Of a stretch of 64,000 nucleotides of DNA, positions 1 to 11,884 are shown piece by piece; positions within the stretch are counted from its first letter, which is position 1; each line of letters starts with the position of its first letter. Position numbers and translations under genes: made by a program. Source of the DNA: Sinomonas gamaensis (GTDB taxonomy: Bacteria; Actinomycetota; Actinomycetes; Actinomycetales; Micrococcaceae); contig NZ_SSCL01000001.1 in the NCBI RefSeq assembly GCF_005876955.1, positions 62,001-126,000 of the forward strand, read 5' to 3'. A model generated the notes under the pieces. That model searched no databases, was not told the origin of the DNA, and saw nothing but the letters and a program-made list of their open reading frames with translations.

Positions 1-696
1 GTGCTGCTGGGGCTGCTTCCCCTCACGTCCGGCTCAGCCTGGGTCGCCGGGCGGCCACCCGGAGGCGCCGGCGGCGAGGTGGGATATATCCCTCAGCAGA
101 AAGGCTTCGGCCCGGACGTGCCGCTGCGGGCGCGCGATCTCGTGGGTCTCGGGATCGATGGCCACCGGTGGGGGGTCCGGGTGCGTCGCCGTGAGACCGA
201 TACGGAGATTCGCAGGCTCTTGGAGCGAGTGGGCGCTGGCGGGTACGCGAACGTCCCGGTCGGCCAGCTGTCCGGAGGGGAACTGCAGCGCCTCCGCGTC
301 GCCCAGGCGGTTGCCGGCGACCCAGCCGTCCTGCTGTGCGACGAGCCGCTCCTCGCCCTCGACCTCAACCACCAGCAGGCCGTCAGCGCGCTCATCGATC
401 AGCAGCGATCGGAGACCGGGGCCGCCGTCGTCTTCGTGACCCATGAGATCAATCCCATCCTCGACTACGTGGACCGCGTCCTGTACCTCGCCCAAGGCGA
501 GTTCCGCGTGGGCTCTCCCGAAGAAGTGATGACGACGGAGGTGCTCTCGGAGCTCTACGGCAGTCGTGTCGAGGTGAGCCGCGTGAACGGCCGGATCGTG
601 GTGCTCGGCCTCCCTGACGCGACGACCCATCTCCACCATGTCCACGACCAGCCGGCGCTCGCTCTGGACCAGCATTCGGAAGAGGACGGTTCGTGA
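1..696 (+). CDS. znuC: Metal (Zn/Mn) ABC transporter ATPase, 5'-truncated by window edge
   Basis: ATP-hydrolysing subunit of a high-affinity metal importer, acting on the inner face of the membrane with the permease encoded next. Visible are the Q-loop (YIPQQ, about residue 29), the ABC signature LSGGE (90-94), Walker B LLCDEP (111-116) and the H-loop VTHE (about 146). The Walker A loop is missing because it lies upstream of the window, so the GTG at base 1 is probably an internal valine and not the start. The stop overlaps the permease start by 4 bases (GTGA). The neighbouring Fur-family gene supports zinc or manganese as substrate; the exact metal is inferred. Confidence 0.85.
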   Translation: MLLGLLPLTSGSAWVAGRPPGGAGGEVGYIPQQKGFGPDVPLRARDLVGLGIDGHRWGVRVRRRETDTEIRRLLERVGAGGYANVPVGQLSGGELQRLRVAQAVAGDPAVLLCDEPLLALDLNHQQAVSALIDQQRSETGAAVVFVTHEINPILDYVDRVLYLAQGEFRVGSPEEVMTTEVLSELYGSRVEVSRVNGRIVVLGLPDATTHLHHVHDQPALALDQHSEEDGS

Positions 697-1598
697 ACCT
701 GGGCGATATCTGGAACTCGATCTTCGCGTTCGACAACTACGGGGAGATCCTCGCCCTCGTGCAGAATTCCGTCTGGGCGGGGGCCGTCCTGGGGCTCCTG
801 GGCGGTCTCGTGGGGACCTTCGTGGTGCGCCGTGACCTGGCATTTGCGGTCCACGGGATCTCGGAGCTGTCGTTCGCCGGAGCGGCGTTCGCGCTCCTGA
901 TCGGGGCCGACGTCGTCACCGGCTCCCTCGTCGGATCGGTCGCCGCGGCTCTGACGATCGGGCTCATGGGCGGCCGCGCGCGGAGCAAGAATTCGATCAT
1001 CGGGGTCCTCATGCCGTTCGGCCTCGGCCTTGGGATCCTGTTCCTCTCGCTGTACCAAGGGCGCTCCGCGAACAAGTTCGGCCTGCTCACCGGACAGATC
1101 GTCGCGGTCGACACCGTGGAGCTGCAGGTCCTCGCCATCGCCGCGCTCGCCGTCATCGCCGCACTCGTGATCGTGTGGCGTCCGCTGGGCTTCGCGAGCG
1201 TGGATCCGGAGATGGCCCAGGCCCGCGGGGTGCCCGTCCGGTTCCTCGCCATCCTCTTCATGTTCCTGCTCGGCGTGAGCGTTGCGCTGTCCATCCAGAT
1301 TGTCGGCGCGCTGCTCGTGCTGGCCCTGCTGATCACCCCGGCCGCGGCCGCGCAGAAGGTCACGTCATCGCCGGTGCTCGCGGTCGTCCTCAGCGTCGTC
1401 TTCGCCGAGATCGCCACCGTGGGCGGGATCCTGGTCTCGATTGGCGGCCGCATTCCCATCAGCCCCTACGTCACCACGCTCTCGTTCCTGATCTACGTCG
1501 TGTGCGCGGGGGCTGCGGCCGTCAGGAAACGGCGCGGGGGAGCGCGCAGTTCGCCCGAGGCGCTCACGCCGCCGGTGCGGGTGGAGTCCGGGGTCTAG
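693..1598 (+). CDS. znuB: Metal (Zn/Mn) ABC transporter permease
   Basis: Membrane channel subunit of the importer whose ATPase precedes it, of the ABC-3 (ZnuB/MntB) family. The 301 residues form about eight hydrophobic segments with the usual family length, and contain the cytoplasmic stretch with GFASVDPEMAQARGVP that contacts the ATPase. It starts at a GTG inside the stop of the ATPase gene, so the two are translationally coupled. The gene runs convergently into the Fur-family gene with a 4-base overlap of the 3' ends. Zinc is the favoured substrate because of that neighbour; manganese cannot be excluded. Confidence 0.88.
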   Translation: MNLGDIWNSIFAFDNYGEILALVQNSVWAGAVLGLLGGLVGTFVVRRDLAFAVHGISELSFAGAAFALLIGADVVTGSLVGSVAAALTIGLMGGRARSKNSIIGVLMPFGLGLGILFLSLYQGRSANKFGLLTGQIVAVDTVELQVLAIAALAVIAALVIVWRPLGFASVDPEMAQARGVPVRFLAILFMFLLGVSVALSIQIVGALLVLALLITPAAAAQKVTSSPVLAVVLSVVFAEIATVGGILVSIGGRIPISPYVTTLSFLIYVVCAGAAAVRKRRGGARSSPEALTPPVRVESGV

Positions 1599-2059
1599 CG
1601 ACCGCCGTCGGCTGCCTCGGCTGCGACGGCGGCCGAGCAGTCAGGGCAGAGGCCGAAGATCTCGACCGTGTGCTCAACCGAGGTGTAGCCATGCTGCGCC
1701 GCGATGCGGCTCGCCCACGCCTCCACGGCCGGCGCCTCGATCTCGATCGCCTTGCCGCAGCGGCGGCACACGAGGTGGTGGTGGTGCCCGTGCGCGTCGC
1801 AGCGCCGGTACCGTGCCTCGCCGTCGTCCGTCCGGAGGACGTCGAGGAGGCCGTCCTCTGCCATGGACTGCACGATGCGGTAGGTGGTGGCGAGCGAGAC
1901 GGACGCACCGCGATCCTGGAGGATGCGGTGCAGCTCCTGCGTGGAAACGAAGTCGTCGAGCTCGTCGAGCGCCGTGGCGACGGCGACCTTCTGCTTGGTC
2001 ACGCGCTGCTCGCGTCCTCCGGCTGCGCGGGCCTCACCCGACGCCGTGGTCCCGACCAC
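1595..2059 (-). CDS. zur: Fur-family metal-responsive repressor (Zur-like)
   Basis: DNA-binding regulator of the Fur superfamily, presumed to repress the adjacent metal importer when metal is plentiful. It has the winged-helix segment with TTYRIVQSMAEDGLLD, a His-rich metal region (HGHHHHLVC) and the two structural zinc pairs CRRC and CPDC. The frame stays open to 2128 with a TTG, but I choose the GTG at 2059: GGAGG lies 5 bases upstream and the resulting 154 residues fit the family. The importer is convergent, so any control of it acts at a promoter outside the window. Zur rather than Fur is inferred from the transporter neighbour. Confidence 0.85.
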   Translation of the reverse strand: MVGTTASGEARAAGGREQRVTKQKVAVATALDELDDFVSTQELHRILQDRGASVSLATTYRIVQSMAEDGLLDVLRTDDGEARYRRCDAHGHHHHLVCRRCGKAIEIEAPAVEAWASRIAAQHGYTSVEHTVEIFGLCPDCSAAVAAEAADGGR

Positions 2060-2148
2060 TCGATCCTCCAAGCTGTGAAATCTAGGGGTGCGAACAGTGC
2101 CGCGCTCGCAGGTATTCCAGCCTAGCAAGCCTGCCTAGACTGGGCCGC

Positions 2149-2805
2149 ATGAGGCTCACCAAGTACACCCACGCGTGCGTTCGGCTGGAGAAGCCCGGCA
2201 GCGTCCTCGTCATCGACCCGGGCACCTTCTCCGAAGTTGAGGACGCGCTCGAGGGCGCCAACGCGTTCCTCGTGACCCACGAGCACCCGGATCACCTCGA
2301 CGTCAAGCGAGCGGGCGCTGCGCTCCGGGAAAACGGGTCTCTCCGGGTCTGGGCCCCGGAAAAGGTCGCAGGGCAGCTGCGAGAGGCCGAACCCGGAGCG
2401 GCGAGCCGGGTGAACGTGGCCGAGCCGGACACCGAGTTCGAGGCAGGAGGCTTCCGGGTGCGGGCCTTCGGCAGCCAGCACGCGCTCATCCACCCGCTCG
2501 TTCCCGTGGTCGCGAACATCGGCTACCTCGTCGACGAGACGGTGTTCCACCCCGGTGACTCCTTCACCGTGCCGCACGGAGTGCAGGTCGAGTCGCTCCT
2601 TGTGCCGATCCACGCGCCGTGGAACAAGGTCAGCGAGGTCATCGACTTCATCATCGCCGTCGGCGCGCGGCGTGCCTTCCCGATCCACAATGCCCTGATC
2701 AACGAGCGCGGGACGGGCATTGTGGAGGGCCACGCGCAGCGGATCGGCGCCATCTACGGCACGGCGTATCAGCATCTCGAACCGGGGGAGTCGATCGAGC
2801 TCTAG
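2149..2805 (+). CDS. Metallo-beta-lactamase-fold hydrolase (UlaG-like)
   Basis: Cytoplasmic metal-dependent hydrolase of the MBL fold, 218 residues. The metal-binding motif THEHPDHLD is at about residues 43-51, with further metal ligands expected at the HPGDS and IPIHNA segments. The length and the absence of a signal peptide fit the YcjX/UlaG-like branch, whose substrates are mostly unknown. It starts at ATG 2149, divergent from the Fur-family gene, with 89 bases between the two starts that must hold both promoters. The sulfurtransferase gene follows after about 10 bases, suggesting co-transcription. Confidence 0.8.
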   Translation: MRLTKYTHACVRLEKPGSVLVIDPGTFSEVEDALEGANAFLVTHEHPDHLDVKRAGAALRENGSLRVWAPEKVAGQLREAEPGAASRVNVAEPDTEFEAGGFRVRAFGSQHALIHPLVPVVANIGYLVDETVFHPGDSFTVPHGVQVESLLVPIHAPWNKVSEVIDFIIAVGARRAFPIHNALINERGTGIVEGHAQRIGAIYGTAYQHLEPGESIEL

Positions 2806-2815
2806 AGTGGCGAGG

Positions 2816-3715
2816 ATGAATAGCGCGCAGGTTCTCATTTCTGCGGACGAACTCCGAAGGCAGCTCGACGAGGGACGACGGATCGTGCTGCTCGACGTCC
2901 GATGGTCCCTGGGAGGCCCGCCCGGCCACGAGGCCTACCTCGAGGCGCACCTTCCGGGTGCCGTCTTCGTGGACCTCGAAACGGAGCTTGCCGTGCCCGT
3001 GGCGCCCGGCAGCGCCGAGGAAGCGCGCGGCGGACGGCATCCGCTGCCTCCCGCCGAGGAGTTTCAGGAATCCGCCCGCCGCTGGGGGATCGACGACGGC
3101 GACGCGATCGTCGCGTACGACGACTCCTTCGGTCAGTCCGCGGCTCGCGTCTGGTGGATGCTTCGAGATGCCGGTCTGAATGACGTCCGGCTGCTCGACG
3201 GCGGACTCGCGGCCTGGCGGCACGCCGGGGGTCCGCTCGACCGCGGGGAGGTCGAGCCCAAGCCTGGAAACGTCCAGCTCCGGCCCGGGTCGCTCGCCAC
3301 GATCGATGCCGACGACGCAGCCGCCTTCCCGGGAGTCCTCCTGGACGCGCGCGCAGCGGAACGCTACCGCGGGGAGGTCGAACCAGTGGATCCCCGTGCC
3401 GGGCACATCCCGGGAGCCATCAGCGCCCCGACCTCGGGCAATCTTGCCGCCGACGGAACCTTCCTCGGTCGGGATGAGCTGCGCCGACGGTTCGCCGCCC
3501 TGGGAGCCGAGCCCGGGCGCAGGGTCGCGGTCTACTGCGGCTCCGGCGTCACGGCGGCGCACGACGTCGCCGCGCTCGCCATCGCAGGGATCGACGCTGC
3601 GCTCTACCCGGGATCGTTCTCGCAGTGGTCCCGCGACCCCTCCCGTCCCGTGGCAACGGGTGACGAGGCACGGTCTGGGGCCGCGGCGGCCGATGGGATA
3701 GCGTCGGATTCATGA
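2816..3715 (+). CDS. Sulfurtransferase (tandem rhodanese domains)
   Basis: Transfers sulfane sulfur from thiosulfate or 3-mercaptopyruvate to an acceptor such as cyanide or a thiol. Two rhodanese domains are present: an inactive N-terminal one starting ISADELRRQL and a C-terminal one with the active-site loop CGSGVTA, which is the form typical of mercaptopyruvate sulfurtransferases. The 299 residues fit the family. I chose ATG 2816 because homologous sequence begins there; a GTG at 2807 is an alternative, and neither has a well-spaced ribosome site. The stop overlaps the start of the dehydrogenase by 4 bases. Confidence 0.88.
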   Translation: MNSAQVLISADELRRQLDEGRRIVLLDVRWSLGGPPGHEAYLEAHLPGAVFVDLETELAVPVAPGSAEEARGGRHPLPPAEEFQESARRWGIDDGDAIVAYDDSFGQSAARVWWMLRDAGLNDVRLLDGGLAAWRHAGGPLDRGEVEPKPGNVQLRPGSLATIDADDAAAFPGVLLDARAAERYRGEVEPVDPRAGHIPGAISAPTSGNLAADGTFLGRDELRRRFAALGAEPGRRVAVYCGSGVTAAHDVAALAIAGIDAALYPGSFSQWSRDPSRPVATGDEARSGAAAADGIASDS

Positions 3716-4893
3716 CACCTGGACGCCCCGTCATGCCCGGCGCGGACAAAGTGCGCCGCGACCTGTCCGCGGGAGGTGCGCCTCCGTCGTCGTCCGCTCC
3801 CGGCGGCACCGCCGCCTTCGGAGCCACTTCGCCCACCAGCGGACTGGGGCCGCTCACCGTCCAGCGCCGCGAGCCCAAGCCCGACGACGTGGAGATCGAG
3901 ATCGACTTCTGCGGTCTGTGCCATTCCGACGTCCACGCCACGCGTGGCGAGTGGGGAAAGCGGCCATGGCCGCTCGTGCCGGGACACGAGATCGTGGGCC
4001 GGGTGCGCCGCGTGGGGCACGAGGTGCGAGGCTTTGCGGTCGGCGACAGGGTCGGCGTCGGCTGCCTGGTCGACTCGTGCCGGGAATGCGAGAACTGCCT
4101 CGACGGCGTCGAGCAGTTCTGCGAGAACGGAAGCGTCCTGACGTACGGATCCGTGGACCCGCGCAACGGCGGAGCCGTCACCCAGGGCGGGTACTCGCAG
4201 CGGATCGTGGTGAACGAGCACTTCGTGCTGCGCATCCCTGACGGCATGGATCCGGCGGCTGCAGCCCCGCTACTGTGCGCCGGCATCACCACCTACTCGC
4301 CGCTGCATTACTTCGGCGTCGAGCCCGGCGAACACGTGGGCGTGGCAGGACTCGGAGGCCTCGGGCATCTCGCAGTCAAGCTCGCGAAGGCGATGGGCGC
4401 GGAAGTCACGGTATTCACGCGGTCATTGGAGAAGGGCGACGCCGCCCGCTCGCTCGGTGCGGATCGCGTAGTCGTCACGACCGACCCCGACCAGCTGCGC
4501 GCTGCAGAGCGTTCGCTCGACGTGGTCATCGACACCGTCGCCGCGGCGCACGACGTCAACGTCTACCTCCGCACGCTCCGCCTCGACGGAGCACTGTTCC
4601 AGCTGAGCCTCCCGTCGGGGACGATGGCGCCCGTAGACCCCGGCCTGCTCATCCGGAGGCGGCTCTCCTACGCCGGCTCCCTCATCGGGGGGATCGCCGA
4701 GACCCAGGAGATGTTGGACTTCTGCGCCGAGCATGGGGTCGCGGCGGACATCGAGCTCGTCAGCGCGGGCGAGCTCAACGGGGCCTTCGACCGGATGGTC
4801 GCCGGTGACGTCAGATACAGGTTCGTCCTCGACGCCTCCACCCTGGAAGGCGCGGGAGCGGGTTCGGCTCAGGCCGGGGAGGGAAAGGCATGA
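3712..4893 (+). CDS. Zinc-dependent NAD(P) alcohol dehydrogenase (cinnamyl-ADH/YahK type)
   Basis: Oxidoreductase interconverting alcohols and aldehydes in the cytoplasm. It shows the catalytic-zinc motif CGLCHSDVH, the GHE segment (PGHEIVG), the structural-zinc cysteines CRECENC..C and the nucleotide-binding turn GLGGLGHLAVK. The 393 residues exceed the usual 350 or so because of a low-complexity N-terminal extension of about 30 residues before the conserved domain; a later start cannot be ruled out, though the ATGA overlap with the upstream gene favours 3712. The last residues overlap the start of the HIT gene by 4 bases. The substrate is not predictable from sequence. Confidence 0.85.
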   Translation: MTPGRPVMPGADKVRRDLSAGGAPPSSSAPGGTAAFGATSPTSGLGPLTVQRREPKPDDVEIEIDFCGLCHSDVHATRGEWGKRPWPLVPGHEIVGRVRRVGHEVRGFAVGDRVGVGCLVDSCRECENCLDGVEQFCENGSVLTYGSVDPRNGGAVTQGGYSQRIVVNEHFVLRIPDGMDPAAAAPLLCAGITTYSPLHYFGVEPGEHVGVAGLGGLGHLAVKLAKAMGAEVTVFTRSLEKGDAARSLGADRVVVTTDPDQLRAAERSLDVVIDTVAAAHDVNVYLRTLRLDGALFQLSLPSGTMAPVDPGLLIRRRLSYAGSLIGGIAETQEMLDFCAEHGVAADIELVSAGELNGAFDRMVAGDVRYRFVLDASTLEGAGAGSAQAGEGKA

Positions 4894-5318
4894 CCACGAT
4901 TTTCAGCAAGATCATCGACGGGGAGATTCCGGGCCGGTTCGTCTGGAAGGACCAGGACGTCGTCGCGTTCCTGACGATCGCCCCGCTCGCCGACGGGCAT
5001 GTGCTCGTCGTGCCGCGAGAGGAAGTCGACCGCTGGACGGACGCCTCGCCCGAGCTCCTCGCGAAGGTCATGAACGTCGCTCAGACCGTTGGGCGGGCGC
5101 AGGTCGAGGCTTTCGACGTGGAGCGGGCCGGCGTCATCATCGCCGGATTCGAGGTTCATCACCTTCACGTGCACGTGTGGCCCGCCAGCTCCGAGTCTGA
5201 GTTCAATTTCCAGAAGGCGCAGCAGAACCCCGACCCCGGTGTCATGGACGCCGCGGCCGAGAAGATCCGGCAGGCCCTCCGGGAAGCGGGGCACGGCCAG
5301 TTCGTGCCCGCGGCCTGA
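4890..5318 (+). CDS. HIT-family nucleotide hydrolase/transferase
   Basis: Small cytoplasmic protein of the histidine-triad family, which hydrolyses nucleoside phosphoramidates and similar substrates. The catalytic triad HHLHVHVWP (residues about 90-98) is intact and the N-terminal KIIDGEIPGRFVWKDQDVVAF is typical. The 142 residues match the family. It begins at an ATG overlapping the dehydrogenase stop (ATGA), so sulfurtransferase, dehydrogenase and HIT genes look like one operon. The 3' end faces hrpA with 17 bases between the stops. Confidence 0.9.
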   Translation: MTTIFSKIIDGEIPGRFVWKDQDVVAFLTIAPLADGHVLVVPREEVDRWTDASPELLAKVMNVAQTVGRAQVEAFDVERAGVIIAGFEVHHLHVHVWPASSESEFNFQKAQQNPDPGVMDAAAEKIRQALREAGHGQFVPAA

Positions 5319-5335
5319 CGCCCTGGCTTTGCGCG

Positions 5336-5339
<4 letters not shown>
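5315..5339. terminator. Short hairpin shared by convergent HIT and hrpA genes
   Basis: A 7-bp inverted repeat (CTGACGC / GCGTCAG) spans both stop codons of the convergent genes. There is no T-run, so at most it is a weak or factor-assisted bidirectional terminator. Confidence 0.3.
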
Positions 5340-9397
<4,058 letters not shown>

Positions 9398-9746
9398 GGC
9401 TGATCCAGTCTAGTTGGCTCCTCCAAATCCCTCGGCTTCTCCGCTGGCGCCCACTCGAGCCGCTCGGCCCGGCGCAGTCCAGAGGTCGGCCTCGACGTCT
9501 GTGTCGTGGAGATCGGTGACGGCTGATGTGCGAGATATGAGTCGTCCCATCCTTGTATTTTTACGAAGTGGATACTTCGGGCTGGATTGCGTGGACGAGG
9601 CTGCTAACTACCGGTGAAACCAGGAACAGCTTGGATTTCTGGTGTCACCTACTTGTATTTTCGACAAGTTGAATTTGACAGCACCCGCCGGATCACATCA
9701 CGCTCTATCTGAGCAAGCACCAGAGCGAATCTATGGGGGGACACGA
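9398..9746. other. Intergenic region between hrpA and the peptide operon
   Basis: 349 bases, clearly richer in A/T than the flanking core genes. It must hold the hrpA promoter (minus strand) and the promoter of the peptide operon (plus strand). A TTGACA hexamer is at 9675-9680 but no convincing -10 box lies 16-18 bases after it. A Gly-rich ribosome site (GGGGGG, 9735-9740) sits 6 bases before ATG 9747. An open frame at 9414-9617 lacks any protein-like character and is not called. Confidence 0.6.
9552..9669. promoter_or_regulatory. Paired operator-like motifs upstream of the peptide operon
   Basis: The 10-mer CTTGTATTTT occurs at 9552-9561 and again exactly 100 bases later at 9652-9661. The second copy is part of a perfect inverted repeat, ACTTGT-7 nt-ACAAGT (9651-9669). 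Next to the first copy is another perfect inverted repeat, CGAAGT-4 nt-ACTTCG (9564-9579). Position and symmetry suggest binding sites for a dimeric regulator of the operon; no regulator gene is present in the island, so this is inference. Confidence 0.4.
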
Positions 9747-10127
9747 ATGGTGTCAGCAACAAGAGCCTCTAATGCAGTCCGAACCAAGGCCATTGCCGCC
9801 TCTTTGGCCGCGGCCGTCCTTCTTTCGACGCCTCCTGCCGGCCGGCTATTTTCGGTGCAGGCAATCTCGCAAGCATCGATATCAGCCACCGGACAGAAGT
9901 TGGGGGAATTGGGCCTCCGGTCGATGACGACTCTTCCGCAACTCGGCGGCCCGGGACTACCCTCCGGATCGGATGGGGTAATCAAAGACGGGCAGAAGCG
10001 TATCAACGTGGGGCCTCTCCTCAACTGGATTTGGTCCAATGCGCGTTACCTCTGGAACTCAATAGTCAATGCCGTAAGGTCGGGGTGGTCGTCCTTCGTC
10101 GGCTGGTGGAACGGTCTGAACGGCTGA
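9747..10127 (+). CDS. Secreted Trp-rich cationic peptide precursor (bacteriocin-like)
   Basis: I do not recognise a named family. The 126-residue product has an Arg/Lys N-region and a hydrophobic core (residues about 15-35) typical of a signal peptide, a Gly/Pro/Ser-rich middle, a dibasic KR at 84-85 and a C-terminal segment (86-126) with Trp at 94, 96, 103, 114, 120 and 121, Arg at 100 and 111 and no acidic residue. That segment would form an amphipathic membrane-active helix. I chose ATG 9747 because GGGGGG lies 6 bases upstream; the frame is open back to a GTG at 9642, but that part looks non-coding. It heads an operon with a CPBP protease and an ABC exporter, the usual company of bacteriocins. 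A secreted signalling peptide is the main alternative. Confidence 0.7.
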   Translation: MVSATRASNAVRTKAIAASLAAAVLLSTPPAGRLFSVQAISQASISATGQKLGELGLRSMTTLPQLGGPGLPSGSDGVIKDGQKRINVGPLLNWIWSNARYLWNSIVNAVRSGWSSFVGWWNGLNG

Positions 10128-10211
10128 ATGCGCGGTGTTTTTAGCTGGTTCGGTGGCGGAACGCTCTGGGACATTTACCTTAGCCTCAGGCACTACTTCT
10201 TCGGATGGTGA
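10128..10211 (+). CDS. Second short aromatic peptide, 27 residues
   Basis: The ATG follows the stop codon of the preceding peptide gene with no spacer (TGA-ATG, same frame), and the frame closes at TGA 10209-10211, overlapping the next gene by 7 bases. The 27 residues include three Trp (7, 14, 27), four Phe (5, 8, 24, 25) and two Tyr (17, 23), a GGG at 9-11, and only Arg2, Asp15, Arg21 and His22 as charged or ionisable side chains. There is no leader. It could be the partner of a two-peptide bacteriocin, a leaderless peptide, or the read-through extension of the first peptide. Its exact fit between the two neighbours and similar aromatic bias argue that it is real. No ribosome site of its own is evident, so translational coupling is likely. 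Confidence 0.5.
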   Translation: MRGVFSWFGGGTLWDIYLSLRHYFFGW

Positions 10212-10945
10212 CAGCTTCGTTCGGCCGGGCAGCGATGATGAGCCAGCTGGCTAGACTCGTCGCCTTAGTTCTTGCGCTTCTCGGGGTGGTGGCCCTCATG
10301 GTCACTTCGCATGCTGTCGCCTCAGTCCTCGGGGCTTCCGAAGAGCGCGCGAACTCGGCTGCGCTCGCCGTCACTGCGATGATCACCACTGCGGTGCTGA
10401 GAATTGGTGGCATTTTTCCATCCCAATTGTTTGGCCACACACAATTTGTACGTCGACTGGGCATCGCTTCGGTCCTGGTGTCCCTCATTCTGGTGGCTGG
10501 ATCGATTTGGACAGATCTGGCGGAGGAGAATTTGCAAACTCTGTTATTGGTTCCTTCGGCGTTATTCGAAGAGCTGCTTTTTCGGGGCCTTCCGTTCCTG
10601 ATCCTTATTTGGGGCCGGAGGCTTCGGCGCCCCGTACTCGTCGCGGGCGTCGTTCTGACCTCGTCTGTCTTTGCACTGCGGCACCCCTCGCCGAACATCT
10701 CCGTCTTCGTCGACGCATTCGTTTTTTCTCTGCTGGCATTCGGCATGCTCGTCGCGACGCACTCCATCTGGCCGGCGATTGCCTTCCATATCGTGGCCAA
10801 CGTGACGGTTGCGACTTTTCCAGACGCTCGTCTCGGCTCCGAGGCAAGAATTTCGACGGTGATCTTTGACGCAGGGTTGGGTTTACTGATTCTTGCGATT
10901 CTCGCCCTGTGGCTCAGGAGGGCGAAACGGAAAGAGGTGTGCTGA
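10205..10945 (+). CDS. CPBP-family intramembrane glutamic protease (Abi/CAAX-like)
   Basis: Integral membrane protein of 246 residues with about seven hydrophobic segments. The three CPBP motifs are present: EELLFRG (motif 1), FALRH (motif 2) and HIVAN (motif 3), so the active site appears complete. Members of this family process prenylated proteins or, in bacteriocin loci, mature peptides or give self-immunity. Start ATG 10205 overlaps the end of the 27-residue peptide; ATG 10235 is an alternative. The stop overlaps the ATPase start (TGATG). A role in maturing or resisting the upstream peptides is inferred from the operon only. Confidence 0.8.
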   Translation: MVTASFGRAAMMSQLARLVALVLALLGVVALMVTSHAVASVLGASEERANSAALAVTAMITTAVLRIGGIFPSQLFGHTQFVRRLGIASVLVSLILVAGSIWTDLAEENLQTLLLVPSALFEELLFRGLPFLILIWGRRLRRPVLVAGVVLTSSVFALRHPSPNISVFVDAFVFSLLAFGMLVATHSIWPAIAFHIVANVTVATFPDARLGSEARISTVIFDAGLGLLILAILALWLRRAKRKEVC

Positions 10946-11883
10946 TGAAACTAGAGGTCGAAGACATCTCCAAGTCCTATGAGCGGATTCAAGCCTTGAG
11001 CCACGTGAGCTTCTCATGCGATGCGGGAACGATCATGGGCTATATCGGGCCCAATGGCTCGGGAAAATCCACAACTCTCAAGGTGATCGCCGGCCTTGTA
11101 CGCCCTGATGGGGGCCGTGTTCTTATTGATGGCGAGCCCTATCAGTCGCTCGAAAATCCTGGCCGGAAAGTTGGCTTTCTTCTGGACCCGTGGGCGCATC
11201 ATCCGGGAAGATCCGTGCGAGAGACGGTCAGGCTTGCGGCAATGATGATGCGTCTCCCTAAAAGTCGAGTGGACGCAGTGTTGACCGAAGTCGGCCTTGC
11301 ATCCGTTCCGGCGCGGAAGGTGGGCGTCCTCTCCCTCGGGATGCGTCAGCGCCTCAGCCTCGCCATCGCGCTCCTCGGAGAGCCCGGGGTTCTGGTTCTG
11401 GACGAACCGGCGAACGGCCTGGATGTCGAGGGGATGACGTGGCTCAAGAGGCTGCTGCGTTCGCTCGGGGACAATGGCACCGCAGTCGTCGTCTCAAGCC
11501 ATCTGCTGAACGAATTGGAGACCTACGTCGACAGAGCGGTGATCCTCGATCGCGGCCGTGTGGTGTCAGATCATATTGTGCGGCGCGGGGCACTGAGCGA
11601 ATGGACCTTTGTCAGCGGCCCTGATTTGGACGAGATCGAAGAGGTCCTTGTCGCTGAGGGATTCGAGCACCTTCGAGGGCGCGAGCGAGCCGCTGGTCCA
11701 GGTTTTCGGGTTCGCAGTACGGCCGGCGAAATTGGCGATGCAATGTGGTCGCGCCGGGTCAAAGTGAACCATCTCGGGCCAGCTGCAGCAGTGACGCTTG
11801 AGGCCCAATACGGCGCGGTCACGTCGCCGCAATTCAGGGCCGGTCGCGGTGAGCCCAACATCGGCGATGAGAAGGAAACATAA
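10945..11883 (+). CDS. ABC transporter ATPase of the peptide operon
   Basis: ATP-binding subunit of an ABC-2-type exporter, 312 residues. Walker A is GPNGSGKST, the signature LSLGMRQRLSLA, Walker B VLVLDEPANGLD, and the H-loop VSSHLL; the C-terminal 90 residues form the accessory domain common in CcmA-like drug and lantibiotic exporters. I chose ATG 10945, which overlaps the CPBP stop and has AGAGGTG upstream, over the GTG at 10909. The permease follows after one base. It probably exports or expels the aromatic peptides; resistance to another cationic compound is the alternative. Confidence 0.85.
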   Translation: MKLEVEDISKSYERIQALSHVSFSCDAGTIMGYIGPNGSGKSTTLKVIAGLVRPDGGRVLIDGEPYQSLENPGRKVGFLLDPWAHHPGRSVRETVRLAAMMMRLPKSRVDAVLTEVGLASVPARKVGVLSLGMRQRLSLAIALLGEPGVLVLDEPANGLDVEGMTWLKRLLRSLGDNGTAVVVSSHLLNELETYVDRAVILDRGRVVSDHIVRRGALSEWTFVSGPDLDEIEEVLVAEGFEHLRGRERAAGPGFRVRSTAGEIGDAMWSRRVKVNHLGPAAAVTLEAQYGAVTSPQFRAGRGEPNIGDEKET

Positions 11884-11884
11884 G

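Noticed and set aside
9414-9617. 67-codon plus-strand frame upstream of the peptide operon
   Set aside because: TTG start without ribosome site, residue composition of random GC-rich DNA, and it covers the inverted repeats and promoter region.
9400-9700. Second copy of the tRNA-Arg 3' end as attachment site
   Set aside because: I compared the tRNA end (GGTTCGAATCC...CACCA) with this region by eye and found no match longer than chance.
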